64,000 nucleotides of DNA from Citreicoccus inhibens (GCF_019039035.1 NZ_JAHNZT010000031.1:37984-101983), one strand, 5' to 3'; positions 44,083 to 53,894 are shown, counted from the stretch's first letter. Translations and numbers: made by a program. Notes: a model not told the origin generated them from the letters alone.

Positions 44083-47000
44083 TGGGCGCGTCGCTCCAGA
44101 GTTTCTGGGCGGTGCTCAAGCCGCACCTGGCGCTCGTGCTGGCGGGGCTCGGCGTCCTGCTGGCCGCGGGCGCGGGCGTGTTCCTCTGGTGGCGCAAGCG
44201 CTCGAGCGCCGGCGTGTCCCCCAGCGGCGGTCAGCGCCCGCTGGCGAGTGGCCAGTTGATGCGCCTGCGCGCGCGCTTCTTGAGGGCGCTGCCGTGGCGC
44301 TATCGGGCGTCCGTGCGGGACTTCCCCACGGTGGTGGTGCTCGGCCCGGCGGGCAGCGGCAAGTCCCGGCTCATCGACGTCGAGGTGGACTGGAAGCGGC
44401 AGGCCAACCAGTTCCTGCCCAGCCTCACCGAGGACCCGCTGCTCCAGATGTACCTGGGGCCGGACCTGGTGGTGCATGAGGTCTCCGCTCCGGTCCTGGA
44501 AGACGGCTCGCGCAACGCCCGCCGCGCGCTGCGCAAGCTGTGGAAGGCCAGCTTCGGTCGCCAGCACCTGGGCCGCGTGGTCGTGGTCCTCGACGTGCGG
44601 TGGCTCGCGGACACGTCGCCGGACGAGGTCCGCCGCGTCACGCAGCTGCTGCGCGGGAAGATCAACCTGCTGGCCGAGGTGTGTCAGGCGCCCGTGGACA
44701 CGCGGCTGTGCCTGACGCACATGGACTCGCTGGAGGGCTTCTCGGACTTCGCCAGGCTGCTGCGGCAGAACGGCGTGCCGCTGGAGCTGGAGGTTCCGCC
44801 CGCGGGCCAGGAGGAGCAGCTCGGCAACAGCCTCCGGCCCCTGGAGAAGTACCTGGCGCTGGGCCTGACGTCGCTCGCGCCGGACGCGTTCGAGCGGCTC
44901 GCCTCGTTCTTCAGTCGGGGCAGCGAGAGCTTCGCGGTGCTGGGGCGCTTCGTCGCCACGCTGGTGGAGGGTGGCTCGCTGGCGTATCCGCTGAAGCTGT
45001 CGCGCGTGCACCTCTCCTCGCTGGCGGCCGAGGACCGGGCTCCCGGGGCGTTGTCCGTGCGCATGGAGCAGAAGCCGCAGCAGCTCTTCGCGCGCTATCG
45101 GTGGATGCACCTGCGGCGCTGCGCGCTCATCCTCGCGGTGTGCTGCCTGCCGGTGCTGGCGGCCTACGGGCACTTCTATCGGCTCCTGCTCCAGGCCCAG
45201 CAGCGACTGGCGACGTTCCAGGCCACGGTGCAGCGGCTGGAGGACAGGCACCAGAGCGTGTCCGGCTCCGTGGTGGAGGGCCAGACGCAGGACGCGATGA
45301 AGGCGATGGAGGACCTCTGGGGCGCGACGCGCTACTGGCCTCCGCTGGCGAGCAGCTTCACCGACGAGTGGGCGGACCTTCGCGCGCAGCTCGCCCAGAG
45401 CATCCGGCTGTCGTACCTGAAGCCGCAGCTCGAGTGGTGCCAGGAGCAGTGTCGCCGCTGTGGCGCGCGCATCCCCGGCTGTCACCCCGTGCCGGTGACG
45501 GGCCGCGCGACACGTGCGCAGCCGCTCGCTCCGGCGCGCCCGGCCCCCGGTGATGATGAGACATGCCACCGCGAGGACTTCTGTCGGCCCGAGGAGGTCC
45601 TCTACACGCTCGGCGTGCTGTATGCCTCACGCAACGATGACCTGGGGCACTTCGTGCTCGAGGGCTTGCGCGATCCGCAGAAGCGGCAGCTCGGCTGGAC
45701 GTCCGAGGCGCTCGGGCTGCACCTGACCAGCGGCACCGTGGGCAACACCGAGAAGAACTGGGTGGACGCGGTGGGGCTGGCCGGCCCGATGATCGCCGAC
45801 TACGTCATCGCCAGCGACACGCCGTTCGATCAAGACGTCCCGTGGGCGACGTGGCCTTTCTCCTGGCTGAGCAGCGAGGGGCTGCTTGGGCCGTGGCGCG
45901 AGCACTTCCAGCAGCTGCGCACCCTCTTGGAGGCGCGCGACTTCGACCTGGCGGCCTGGAAGGAGCTGCGCGACGAGCGGGTGGTGCTGCGGGAGCAGCT
46001 CGCGCAGAGCGCCCCCTTCGGCTCCGCGCGGCGCGTGCTCGACCTGTTGAACGCCTCGTCGGTCAAGCTGGACCCGCGGCGCCTCAAGGGCGTGGAGAGC
46101 ATGCTGGGCGCGCTGGATTGGATGCGCTCGAACCAGGCGGTGCTGGAGGCCGTGCTCCGCATGGAGGACGAGGCGGACGTGGCCCTGCGCGCCGCGGAGC
46201 AGATGACGCCGGCGCAGTTGCTCACGCGCGCGGATGGCCTCTTCGCTCCCGCCGATGGGGATGCGCTGTACCGCGTGGAGGTGCTCCAGCGCGACTTCGA
46301 GTTCAGTCCGATGGACGTGTCGCGGCAGCTGCTCGACAAGCTCATCCGCAAGCTGAAGGAGACGGGGCGCTCGCCCTTTGACACCAGCGGCCCCACCCCG
46401 CGCACGGGGAGCACCGTGTCCGCCGTGGCGAGCGAGGGCGAGGGTGACGACGACGTGGAGTTCGCCAGCGGGCAGGCGCCGGTGGTGGGGCGCGTGCTCG
46501 GCCGCTCCGACTTCGAAGCGCAGATCAGCCCCTTGGTGGATGAGTTCACCGAGCGGCTCGCCAAGTCCAAGCTGTCGCGTGAGGAGGCGGTGGAGCGCGC
46601 CAGCTTCGTGCGCGGGAAGGTGGAGGACTTCGCCCGTCGCTACGGGCAGGACTTGTTCGCGAGCTATCGCGGCTACCGCTTCCACACCTCGCGCGCGACC
46701 CTGTCCGCGGACCTCGCCGTGTTGCTCCAGCCGTCCTCGAACCTGGAGGCCATGCTGCGGGATGTGTCGGGGCGCGCCAGCATCGGGCCGTTGGAGGGGG
46801 ACTATTACGCGGCGATGCGCGACGCGGTGGCGCCGTTCAAGCCCATCGTCCAGCTCATGACGCCGGACAAGAACGGCAACCTGGCGGAGCTGGCCGCGTA
46901 CACGACGCTCATCTCGCAGCTCCAGATGGAGCTCAACGGGGTGAAGGCCGCCACCGCCAGGCCCGCTCCCGCCAAGGACGCCGCGGCGCCCGCGCCGAGC

Positions 47001-47909
47001 CCCACGGGCGTGCAGTTGAGCGAGCTGCTGTCGCCCACCGGGCGCGTCGCGCTGGCGATGTTGCTGGAGGAGGACGACTCGTACCTGCGCCGGGTGGACG
47101 CCTGGTTGGATCAGCACGGCCTGGTGGGCGAGTTCCGCCAGCCGTTCCGTCAGCCATTCCTCGTGGTGCGCAGCCGAGGCCGCGCGGAGCTGGAGCGCGT
47201 CATCGCCGAGCAGTGGGCGTGGCAGGGGCGCCGGGTGCTGGAGCCGCTGGTGAAGCGCTACCCGTTCAACCCCAACGCGCAGCAGGAAGTGGATCCGGCG
47301 GAGCTGGAGATCCTTCGGCGCAAGGACGGGACCTTCTGGCAGTTCGTCACCCAGGTGATGTCACCGCTCTTGGAGGAGCGCGGCTCGGACTGGACGCTGC
47401 GCTTCCCGCTCAAGGCGCGGTTGCAGCTTCCGGCGCGGATGCTGACCACGCTCAGCCAGGTGGGCCACCTGTCGCGGCTCTTGTGGGATGACGAGGGCAA
47501 CGCGAAGCCCATCACGATGCAGGTGCGTCCGTTGCCGCTGCCGCCCTCGCCGGCGCCGGACAACTTCGTCACCATGTCCTTCCTGAAGTGCGGTGGGGCG
47601 GCCGCGTTTGGCTTCAATCAGCGCCCCACCTGGGCGGACTTTCCCTTGAGCTGGGTGAGCCCTCAGCCGGCCTCGATTGGCGTCGAGCTGCGCACGCCCG
47701 TGCGTGACGGGAAGCGGTATCGCTCGATGGAGATGTCTCACTCGTCATGGAACTGCTTCCGGTTGCTGGAGTCCGCCACCCTCACGGAGCAGCAGAACGT
47801 GGTGTGGGTGTTGCCGGGCCGTGGCTCCGCGCTGGCCGAGAAGGTTCTGGAGCTCAGCTTCGGACTCCGGGGCGAGCCCTGGGCGCCGTTCCGGGGGATG
47901 GCGCCATGA
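44082..47909 (+). CDS. tssM: T6SS membrane complex protein TssM (IcmF)
   Basis: A 1275-residue IcmF-type protein. A membrane helix lies at about 15-37, a Walker A GPAGSGKS at 88-95 and a second membrane helix near 347-369 (RCALILAVCCLPVLAAYGHF). The remainder is the long periplasmic part, with a low-complexity linker near 1010-1030 and the C-terminal beta domain that contacts TssJ. Walker A is intact, so ATP binding is possible. The next ATG overlaps its stop by 4 bp. Confidence 0.96.
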   Translation: MGASLQSFWAVLKPHLALVLAGLGVLLAAGAGVFLWWRKRSSAGVSPSGGQRPLASGQLMRLRARFLRALPWRYRASVRDFPTVVVLGPAGSGKSRLIDVEVDWKRQANQFLPSLTEDPLLQMYLGPDLVVHEVSAPVLEDGSRNARRALRKLWKASFGRQHLGRVVVVLDVRWLADTSPDEVRRVTQLLRGKINLLAEVCQAPVDTRLCLTHMDSLEGFSDFARLLRQNGVPLELEVPPAGQEEQLGNSLRPLEKYLALGLTSLAPDAFERLASFFSRGSESFAVLGRFVATLVEGGSLAYPLKLSRVHLSSLAAEDRAPGALSVRMEQKPQQLFARYRWMHLRRCALILAVCCLPVLAAYGHFYRLLLQAQQRLATFQATVQRLEDRHQSVSGSVVEGQTQDAMKAMEDLWGATRYWPPLASSFTDEWADLRAQLAQSIRLSYLKPQLEWCQEQCRRCGARIPGCHPVPVTGRATRAQPLAPARPAPGDDETCHREDFCRPEEVLYTLGVLYASRNDDLGHFVLEGLRDPQKRQLGWTSEALGLHLTSGTVGNTEKNWVDAVGLAGPMIADYVIASDTPFDQDVPWATWPFSWLSSEGLLGPWREHFQQLRTLLEARDFDLAAWKELRDERVVLREQLAQSAPFGSARRVLDLLNASSVKLDPRRLKGVESMLGALDWMRSNQAVLEAVLRMEDEADVALRAAEQMTPAQLLTRADGLFAPADGDALYRVEVLQRDFEFSPMDVSRQLLDKLIRKLKETGRSPFDTSGPTPRTGSTVSAVASEGEGDDDVEFASGQAPVVGRVLGRSDFEAQISPLVDEFTERLAKSKLSREEAVERASFVRGKVEDFARRYGQDLFASYRGYRFHTSRATLSADLAVLLQPSSNLEAMLRDVSGRASIGPLEGDYYAAMRDAVAPFKPIVQLMTPDKNGNLAELAAYTTLISQLQMELNGVKAATARPAPAKDAAAPAPSPTGVQLSELLSPTGRVALAMLLEEDDSYLRRVDAWLDQHGLVGEFRQPFRQPFLVVRSRGRAELERVIAEQWAWQGRRVLEPLVKRYPFNPNAQQEVDPAELEILRRKDGTFWQFVTQVMSPLLEERGSDWTLRFPLKARLQLPARMLTTLSQVGHLSRLLWDDEGNAKPITMQVRPLPLPPSPAPDNFVTMSFLKCGGAAAFGFNQRPTWADFPLSWVSPQPASIGVELRTPVRDGKRYRSMEMSHSSWNCFRLLESATLTEQQNVVWVLPGRGSALAEKVLELSFGLRGEPWAPFRGMAP

Positions 47910-48418
47910 AGCACCTGGGAATCGCGGCGGGGCTCCTGCTGATGTTGGGGAGCGCGGGCTGCGCGACGCCGCACCTGACCGTCAACGTCAAGGCACCGCC
48001 GGGCACCAACCAAGGGCGACCGCTCTACATGGTCATCCGCTCGGTCGTCACCAAGACGTACCTGTCGGAGGGCTACGGCGACGTGGCCGCCAAGGTCATC
48101 ACGCCAGACGAGTCGGTGCTTCAGACGGCGGTGGTCTATCCGAGCCGCTTGACCCGGGTGCGCGTGAAGCTGCCGCCCGAGAAGGCCGTGGCGGTCAGCT
48201 TCCTCTTCACTACGCCCAACGGTGCGTGGCAGGCGCTGCTGGACACCCCGGTGCCGGACTCCATCGACATCGAGCTGCAAGAGAGCCGCATCCGGACCGA
48301 CATCCCGCTGCCGTTGTCCGTCCCGGACATGCCTGCCGCGCCGGCCCTCCCCGCGGCGCCCGCCGCACCGGCGGCCCCCGCGCCTCCGGCCGCGCCCAAG
48401 CTCGCAGCGCCGAAGTAG
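47906..48418 (+). CDS. tssJ: T6SS outer membrane lipoprotein TssJ
   Basis: A 170-residue lipoprotein: signal MKHLGIAAGLLLMLGSAGC with the acylated Cys at 19. The mature part is a beta sandwich (LTVNVKAPPGTNQGRPLYMV, VVYPSRLTRVRVKLP) like TssJ, which anchors TssM to the outer membrane. An Ala/Pro-rich tail of about 35 residues is an addition. Last gene of the main block, tail to tail with the coiled-coil gene, 10 bp apart. Confidence 0.88.
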   Translation: MKHLGIAAGLLLMLGSAGCATPHLTVNVKAPPGTNQGRPLYMVIRSVVTKTYLSEGYGDVAAKVITPDESVLQTAVVYPSRLTRVRVKLPPEKAVAVSFLFTTPNGAWQALLDTPVPDSIDIELQESRIRTDIPLPLSVPDMPAAPALPAAPAAPAAPAPPAAPKLAAPK

Positions 48419-48428
48419 CCGACCCCCT

Positions 48429-50555
48429 TCAGCGCACCAGGGCCGCGAGCTGCGTGCCGAGCGCGTTCAGCGCCGCGGTCGCGCTCGCCTGGGCGGCGTT
48501 CACGGGCTGGGCGAGCAGCGTGCCGGATTGCAGTTGCGCCGCGATGGCGTCGAAGGGCGAGAAGAGCTGCGGCTTGGATGCGGTGGCTCGGCTCGACACG
48601 GCGTTCACCTGCGCGACAGCGCCGTCCCGGATCGCGTCCGCGCGCTGCTGAAACGCGGCCAGGGACTGCTCGATGGGCGCTGTCATCGCCGCCTCCGCGC
48701 GGGTGCGCGCTTGGGTCAGCGCGTTCAGCCCCTGCGTAATGGCGGTCTGGGTGGAGGCCACGCCGGTGGAGAGCTGGGCGCGCGTCGCGGACACCTGGCC
48801 GTCGGCCGAGGTCCGCGCCGCCTTCATGGGCGTCACCGCGGCCTGAAGGCCCGAGGACACCTGCGCATCCAGCGCGGACAGCCGCTGCTGCACCTGGGTC
48901 TTCAGCGGCTCCACCCGCGCGGCCACTTGCTGCTTGAGGGTCTGAATCTGTTGCACGCCCTGGTCCTTCGCCGCGCCAATCTGGGTGACGCCGGTCGCGA
49001 CCACCTGCGCAATCTGGGTGGAGGCCTGCTGGAGCGTCTGGATGACGGACTGGGTGAGCGTGCCCATCTGCGCCACCACCTGCTGCTGCGCGGCGGTGAC
49101 TTGTTGCTGGGCCTGCGTCTGGACCGTGTCTACCTGGGTGATGAGCTGCGTTTGCACGGACTGCATCTGCTGACCCATCTGCGAGGTCACCGTGCCGAGC
49201 TGGGTGGTGATCTGCTTCACCACCTGCCCGATGGACGTCACGGCCGGAGTCACCAGGGGCTTGGGCAGGTTCTCAGCGGGGACGGCTTCCAACAGCGAGA
49301 TGGCGCGCGCGAGCAGCGCCTCCAGCGAGCCGGTGATCTGCTGGAAGAGGGCCTGGAGCTTCTCCAACTGCTGCGGCAGCACCTCGAAGAGCGCGAGCAC
49401 CTGCTCCTTGAGCGCGGAGATCTGCGCCGTCAGCGAGTCGAGTGTCGCGGACGCGGCATCAATGGCTTGCTGGAGCGGCGCGCGCACCGTGGCGACCGCG
49501 TCGAGCGTGCCCTTCACCAGCCCGTCGATGAGTGTCCCCACCTGCGTGATGACCGCTTCGATGCGCACCTGCGCCTGCTCGATGAGCTTCTCCACCGCTT
49601 CGAGCTGGGCGCGCACGGTGCCGACCTGTCCGCCCAGCGTCTGATGGAGCGTGTCCAGCGCGCCCTGCGCCTGCTTCTTCGCCGTGGCGAGCGCGCCGCC
49701 CACCGTGGTGTCCAAGGGCGTGATGAGCCCGCTGGCGGCCCGTGATGCGCTGGCCACTTGCTCGCGCAGCGACTTGCGTTGGGTGTCGAGCTGCTTGGAC
49801 GTTTGCTGATGCGTGGCCTGGATGGACTTGCCCGCGGCGAGGACTTCCTTGCGCAGCGCCTCCAGGACGCCCGTGGGCTCGGCCACCGTGGTGTCGAGCG
49901 TGGAGGTGAGCTGGGTTGCCTGGGTCTTCGCCGCGTCGCGAGTCCCGCCGATGCGCGCGAGGACCGCCGCGACCGCGGAGTCCACCTGCGTCCCCGCCTG
50001 CTTCAGCTCGCCGTCGAGCTGGGTGCGTGTCTGCTCGATGAGGGCCTTGCCTCGGGCCCGGCGCGCGGCGACCTCTGATGACGGGCCGCCCTTCGCTTTC
50101 AGCCGTGACTCCAGCTCCGCGTCATAGGCCGTGCAGCGCTGCGCCACCTGCTGCTGGAGTGCGGCGAGCTGCGCCTGTGGGCCCTGGCTGGACGTCCGGG
50201 CCGACTGCTCCAAGGCCTGACCGCGCGAGGTCGCTTCGGCCTGGAGCGCGTCGAGAGGCGCCCGGGCGCGCGCACCCGCCGCTTTCAGCGCCTGGTCATG
50301 GGAATCCAGCTGTCCCGCGAACTGGGAGAATCGCGAGGAGGGGTCGGCCAGCGTGAGGTCCGCGGCGTCGACCTTCGCGGTGAGCGCGGCGAGCTTCGCG
50401 TCCACCTCGGGCTTGAGCGCGGCGATGAGCGCCGCGACGCCGCCCGCGAGGGCTTCCACCTCGCCCCGAGACGCCGTGAAGCGCGGGGTGAGCCCCGAGC
50501 CGAAGGCCTCGACATCCGCCCTGAGTTTCGCGACCGCGGCACGCAGGTCATTCAT
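48429..50555 (-). CDS. 708-residue coiled-coil protein downstream of second vgrG
   Basis: A very long Ala/Gln/Thr-rich helical protein, without signal peptide, membrane helix or catalytic motif. Heptad-like segments repeat throughout (TQLDGELKQAGTQVDSAVAA, QTQAQQQVTAAQQQVVAQMG, ARVEPLKTQVQQRLSALDAQ). One Pro-containing break lies near the middle (AVPAENLPKPLVTPAV). Composition resembles apolipoprotein-type or tape-measure-like rods. It has a CAGGAG site and starts 31 bp after the second VgrG, whose tail has the same Ala-rich helical look. It is probably cargo or a scaffold of that spike; no homologue is recognised. Confidence 0.8.
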   Translation of the reverse strand: MNDLRAAVAKLRADVEAFGSGLTPRFTASRGEVEALAGGVAALIAALKPEVDAKLAALTAKVDAADLTLADPSSRFSQFAGQLDSHDQALKAAGARARAPLDALQAEATSRGQALEQSARTSSQGPQAQLAALQQQVAQRCTAYDAELESRLKAKGGPSSEVAARRARGKALIEQTRTQLDGELKQAGTQVDSAVAAVLARIGGTRDAAKTQATQLTSTLDTTVAEPTGVLEALRKEVLAAGKSIQATHQQTSKQLDTQRKSLREQVASASRAASGLITPLDTTVGGALATAKKQAQGALDTLHQTLGGQVGTVRAQLEAVEKLIEQAQVRIEAVITQVGTLIDGLVKGTLDAVATVRAPLQQAIDAASATLDSLTAQISALKEQVLALFEVLPQQLEKLQALFQQITGSLEALLARAISLLEAVPAENLPKPLVTPAVTSIGQVVKQITTQLGTVTSQMGQQMQSVQTQLITQVDTVQTQAQQQVTAAQQQVVAQMGTLTQSVIQTLQQASTQIAQVVATGVTQIGAAKDQGVQQIQTLKQQVAARVEPLKTQVQQRLSALDAQVSSGLQAAVTPMKAARTSADGQVSATRAQLSTGVASTQTAITQGLNALTQARTRAEAAMTAPIEQSLAAFQQRADAIRDGAVAQVNAVSSRATASKPQLFSPFDAIAAQLQSGTLLAQPVNAAQASATAALNALGTQLAALVR

Positions 50556-50586
50556 GCGGTTCTCCTGCTTCGACGGAGGAGCGCAC

Positions 50587-52506
50587 TCATCGCAGCCCCG
50601 CGAGCGCGGCCTTCGCGTCGGCGGCGGCGCCGGCCAGCGCCCCCGTCTGACTGGACACCTGCTGGAGTGCGCCCTCGAGCTGCGCCTTGGATTCGGCGGC
50701 CTTGGCCTTCACCTCGGATTCGGCGGTGGCGAGGACGGCGGAGGTCTCCGATGTGGCCGCGTTCAGCTTGGCGTTCACCGCGGAAGAGGCGCCACGGTAT
50801 GCGGCCGTGGCATCTCCGACCGCGCCACTCACTCCCGCGCTCAGGTCTCCCTTCGCTGTCTCCACCTGCGGGGTGACGTCATACGTGGGCGTGGTGGGGG
50901 CACCTCCCGGCTCTTCCTTCGTCTGGATGAGCAGACGCCCCTCGGAGATGCGGATGATCTCCGTGTCGTTGGCGTTCACCCGGCCCATGTTCCAGACGGG
51001 GTTGCCATCCTGGTAGTCGTGGGTGATGGCGGTCTGGTTGGTGCCGCGCTTGCCGAGGAGGAGTTGGTCTCCCTGGCTGTCCTGCGGCACGCGGGAACCC
51101 TCGGCCCAGTCGAGGAAGCGGTGCAACTCGGCGTGCTCGAAGTGCAGGGCGACGAGCGCGCGCTCGTTCTTGTAGGGCGGGAAGTAGAAGTGACCCGAGA
51201 ATGCGCCGGGCTCGGCCGGGACGCTCACGGTCTTGTTCCACAGCGGAATGGTGATGCGGTAGTTCGTGACGGAGGTCTTGGGATCATCCACCTGGAGATA
51301 GATGCGATCCGTGGCTTCTCCGCCCGGGCTGTGAATCTTCCCCTCGACATAGATGGGATAGCGGGGCGGGCGGTACGCGGGGAGGCTCGGGGTTGGGTCC
51401 GCCTTCTGCTCCAGCAGGGTGGAGAGCGTGACGTCGTAACCCTCGAGCAGCTCCTGCTGGCCCTCATGCTGGCCCTTCTCGATGCGCCGCCCTTCGAGTC
51501 GCAGCTCGCGCACGCGAAGGTCCTCGCCCTCACCGACGAGGTCGGGACTCCAGAGTCCTCCCTCCAGGCGGAGCAGCACGCCGGGTTGCAGGGGCAGGGG
51601 AGGGAAGTCCTTGAATGACACGCGCACCTGTCGCTGTCGCAAGCGCAGGCGGCCCTTCTCCAGGGACTGTCGCTGCTCGGTCTCCGCGGCAATGGGGGTG
51701 CGCACCAGCATGTCGTGCTGGATGCCAGGTTCGGTCTGGGCTTGTTCGAGCGTCACCGTGGTGGGGCGCGTCGAGAAGCCATTGAGGACGCGGGTCGCAT
51801 GGCGGATGACTGGAGGCAGCTCCACCTGCGCATGCTCGACGTGGCGGCGGCTGACGAGCGTGGCCTTGCCCGTGGCCGCCTTCTTCTCGAGGAACGCGTA
51901 GCGATCCTTGGCGCAGTCGTAGGCGAGGACGCCGCCGCGCGTGTCCACGAACCAGATGGCGAAGTCGTAGAAGTTCGCGGCCGGGTCGTCCTCGCCAATC
52001 CCCAGGCAGATGAGCGCCTGCTTCGCTTCGAGCAGATCCCAGTCGAGGTCCAGCGTCATGCCTCCGACCTTGTGGAGGTCGAGCAACTCGGAGACCTTCT
52101 TGTCGGTGTGCAGCTCGATGGGTCGGTGCTGGCGCCATAACACCTGCGCGCTGTCGGCGAACTCGATGTCGTAGCGACGGAAGGCGCGGGCCTCGCCTTG
52201 TGCGGTGCCGTGCTCCACGCCGGTGAGCCCGCGGGCCCGAGCAATCCCCTGGACGACGAGCGGCGTGGGGGGCGGGTCATACACCCCGGCGACGGAGAAG
52301 CGAACGCGGAGCAGGTCTGGCTTGCTGAATGCGAGGAAGAGGGGGGCGTCGGCCTTCTCCAGGGCGGTCCAGAAGCGCACCGTGCCCGTGAAGCCGTAGG
52401 GCGAGAGGCGAAGGGAGAAGTGCTCCACCTGTCCGCCGGGAATGGTGAAGGCCCTCTCCCCGAGGGTCAGCGTCAGCTCCAGCTTCAGCTTCTCCTGAAA
52501 CGACAT
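50587..52506 (-). CDS. second VgrG-like spike protein with helical C-terminal tail
   Basis: A 639-residue paralogue of the VgrG at 39166-40812. Both share the gp27-like region (NFYDFAIWFVDTRGGVLAYD here), the FYFPPYKNERALVALHF OB region and the ending (RISEGRLLIQTKEE). At that point the first copy stops, while this one goes on for about 105 residues of Ala-rich helix after a Pro/Thr linker. No beta-helix needle is encoded in it. Strong GGAGG site. Divergent from the metallopeptidase gene and read together with the coiled-coil gene downstream. Confidence 0.82.
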   Translation of the reverse strand: MSFQEKLKLELTLTLGERAFTIPGGQVEHFSLRLSPYGFTGTVRFWTALEKADAPLFLAFSKPDLLRVRFSVAGVYDPPPTPLVVQGIARARGLTGVEHGTAQGEARAFRRYDIEFADSAQVLWRQHRPIELHTDKKVSELLDLHKVGGMTLDLDWDLLEAKQALICLGIGEDDPAANFYDFAIWFVDTRGGVLAYDCAKDRYAFLEKKAATGKATLVSRRHVEHAQVELPPVIRHATRVLNGFSTRPTTVTLEQAQTEPGIQHDMLVRTPIAAETEQRQSLEKGRLRLRQRQVRVSFKDFPPLPLQPGVLLRLEGGLWSPDLVGEGEDLRVRELRLEGRRIEKGQHEGQQELLEGYDVTLSTLLEQKADPTPSLPAYRPPRYPIYVEGKIHSPGGEATDRIYLQVDDPKTSVTNYRITIPLWNKTVSVPAEPGAFSGHFYFPPYKNERALVALHFEHAELHRFLDWAEGSRVPQDSQGDQLLLGKRGTNQTAITHDYQDGNPVWNMGRVNANDTEIIRISEGRLLIQTKEEPGGAPTTPTYDVTPQVETAKGDLSAGVSGAVGDATAAYRGASSAVNAKLNAATSETSAVLATAESEVKAKAAESKAQLEGALQQVSSQTGALAGAAADAKAALAGLR

Positions 52507-52685
52507 CCCGCCTCCGCGCGGCGCCCTCGCTCGGGCCAGGCGCGCGGCGCGGATGATAACTCGGCCCTCCTCCGTCCACGAGCAGCCGCTTCATGGCCAT
52601 GCTCCTCCTCAGCGGTGTCACCGGTGACGAGGCGGCGGAGGTCGCCGCGCAGCTTCTCTAGACACGCGGGGCGTATGATGAGTCC

Positions 52686-53894
52686 ATGCACTCTCCCAGA
52701 TGGCTTTTGCTGGCGGCCCTGGTGTCCGCTTGTGTCGCCTCCGCGGCCGGTCCTGTTCCCACCTACCAGACCCAGATCATCGAGGGATGGACAGTTCGCA
52801 TTGATGACCGCCTGCTGGCAGCGGCGAACAAGTCCAGGACGGACAAAGCCTTGGTGCTCCTGGCGGCGCAGCTCAAGGAGGTCGTCCGAATTGTTCCTGC
52901 AGGTCCTGTGGCTCAGCTCCGCAAGGTGACGCTGTGGCTTTCGCCGCCGTATCCCAACGCACCGCAGGTGGGGCAGTACCATGCGGCCGAACCCTGGCTG
53001 CTCCGGAGTGGTCGCAATCCGGCGATGCTGAAGGGCATCGAGTTCTCGAACGTCTTGATCTTCGAGCAGGAAACCAAGCGGATGCCCATCTTCGTGCTCC
53101 ACGAACTCAGCCATGCCTATCACGACAAGGTGCTCGGCGAGCACGCGGGCATCACGGCTGCCTATGCGCGCGCGATGGCAAACAAGAGCTACGATTGTGT
53201 GGAGCGCTGGCATGGGCCCGACCAGCCCAACACCTTCGAGCGTGCCTACGCCATGACCGACGATTGGGAGTTCTTCGCGGAGACCTCGGAGGCGCTCTTC
53301 GGCCGCAACGACTTCTATCCCTTCACGCGGGACGATCTGGCCAGGCACGACCCGGGCATGCTCGCGCTGCTCCAGCAGGTATGGCAGCTGACCCCGTCCA
53401 CGACATCCGTCCCGCTCACGACAGCGACACCGCCGCCAGCGTCCGCCACCTTCGATGCCCGCTGTTCCTATCGGCTGACGACGCTGTGGCAGGGCGAGGG
53501 CATGTCGCTGGACATTCTCAACGATGGTAAGGCCAACAACGTGCCCATCCTCGCCAAGACGGGCAACTACTCGGGGCAGATGTGGAAGCTGACGCCGGAG
53601 GCCAACGGCTTCTATCGCCTGACGACCGAATGGCGTGGGGCCAGCCTGTCCCTGGCCAGCACCGACGGCAATCGTCTCCTCCTCATGGCCTCGGCGCCTG
53701 TTCCGGAGCAGCGATGGAAGTTGAATCCGGAGCCCAACGGCATCTTCCGGCTGACGACCCAGGCACAGGGCGACACGCTGTCACTGGACATCGTCAATGA
53801 CAGTGGGGCCAACAACCTCCCCATCCTCGGCAAGACCACTTGCAATGACTCGGGGCAGTTGTGGAAGGTGACCACCGAGAGCCCTCATCCATAG
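52686..53894 (+). CDS. exported zinc metallopeptidase with ricin-type lectin domain
   Basis: A 402-residue exported protein. The signal (MHSPRWLLLAALVSAC) could be a lipobox with Cys16 or a plain Sec signal. The catalytic part has HELSHAYHD at about 138 with a downstream Glu in WEFFAETSEALFG, and its fold is not recognised beyond a zincin. After a Thr/Pro linker, residues about 258-400 form a ricin-B-type beta-trefoil with three similar units ending in Gln-x-Trp-like GQMWKL, EQRWKL and GQLWKV. It would bind sugar and cut protein nearby. It is next to the second vgrG but has its own export signal. Confidence 0.83.
   Translation: MHSPRWLLLAALVSACVASAAGPVPTYQTQIIEGWTVRIDDRLLAAANKSRTDKALVLLAAQLKEVVRIVPAGPVAQLRKVTLWLSPPYPNAPQVGQYHAAEPWLLRSGRNPAMLKGIEFSNVLIFEQETKRMPIFVLHELSHAYHDKVLGEHAGITAAYARAMANKSYDCVERWHGPDQPNTFERAYAMTDDWEFFAETSEALFGRNDFYPFTRDDLARHDPGMLALLQQVWQLTPSTTSVPLTTATPPPASATFDARCSYRLTTLWQGEGMSLDILNDGKANNVPILAKTGNYSGQMWKLTPEANGFYRLTTEWRGASLSLASTDGNRLLLMASAPVPEQRWKLNPEPNGIFRLTTQAQGDTLSLDIVNDSGANNLPILGKTTCNDSGQLWKVTTESPHP

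Noticed and set aside
41416..45569. Two minus-strand frames of 645 and 655 codons over tssF to tssM
   Set aside because: Same reason: high-GC shadows of genes with diagnostic motifs such as the TssM Walker A.
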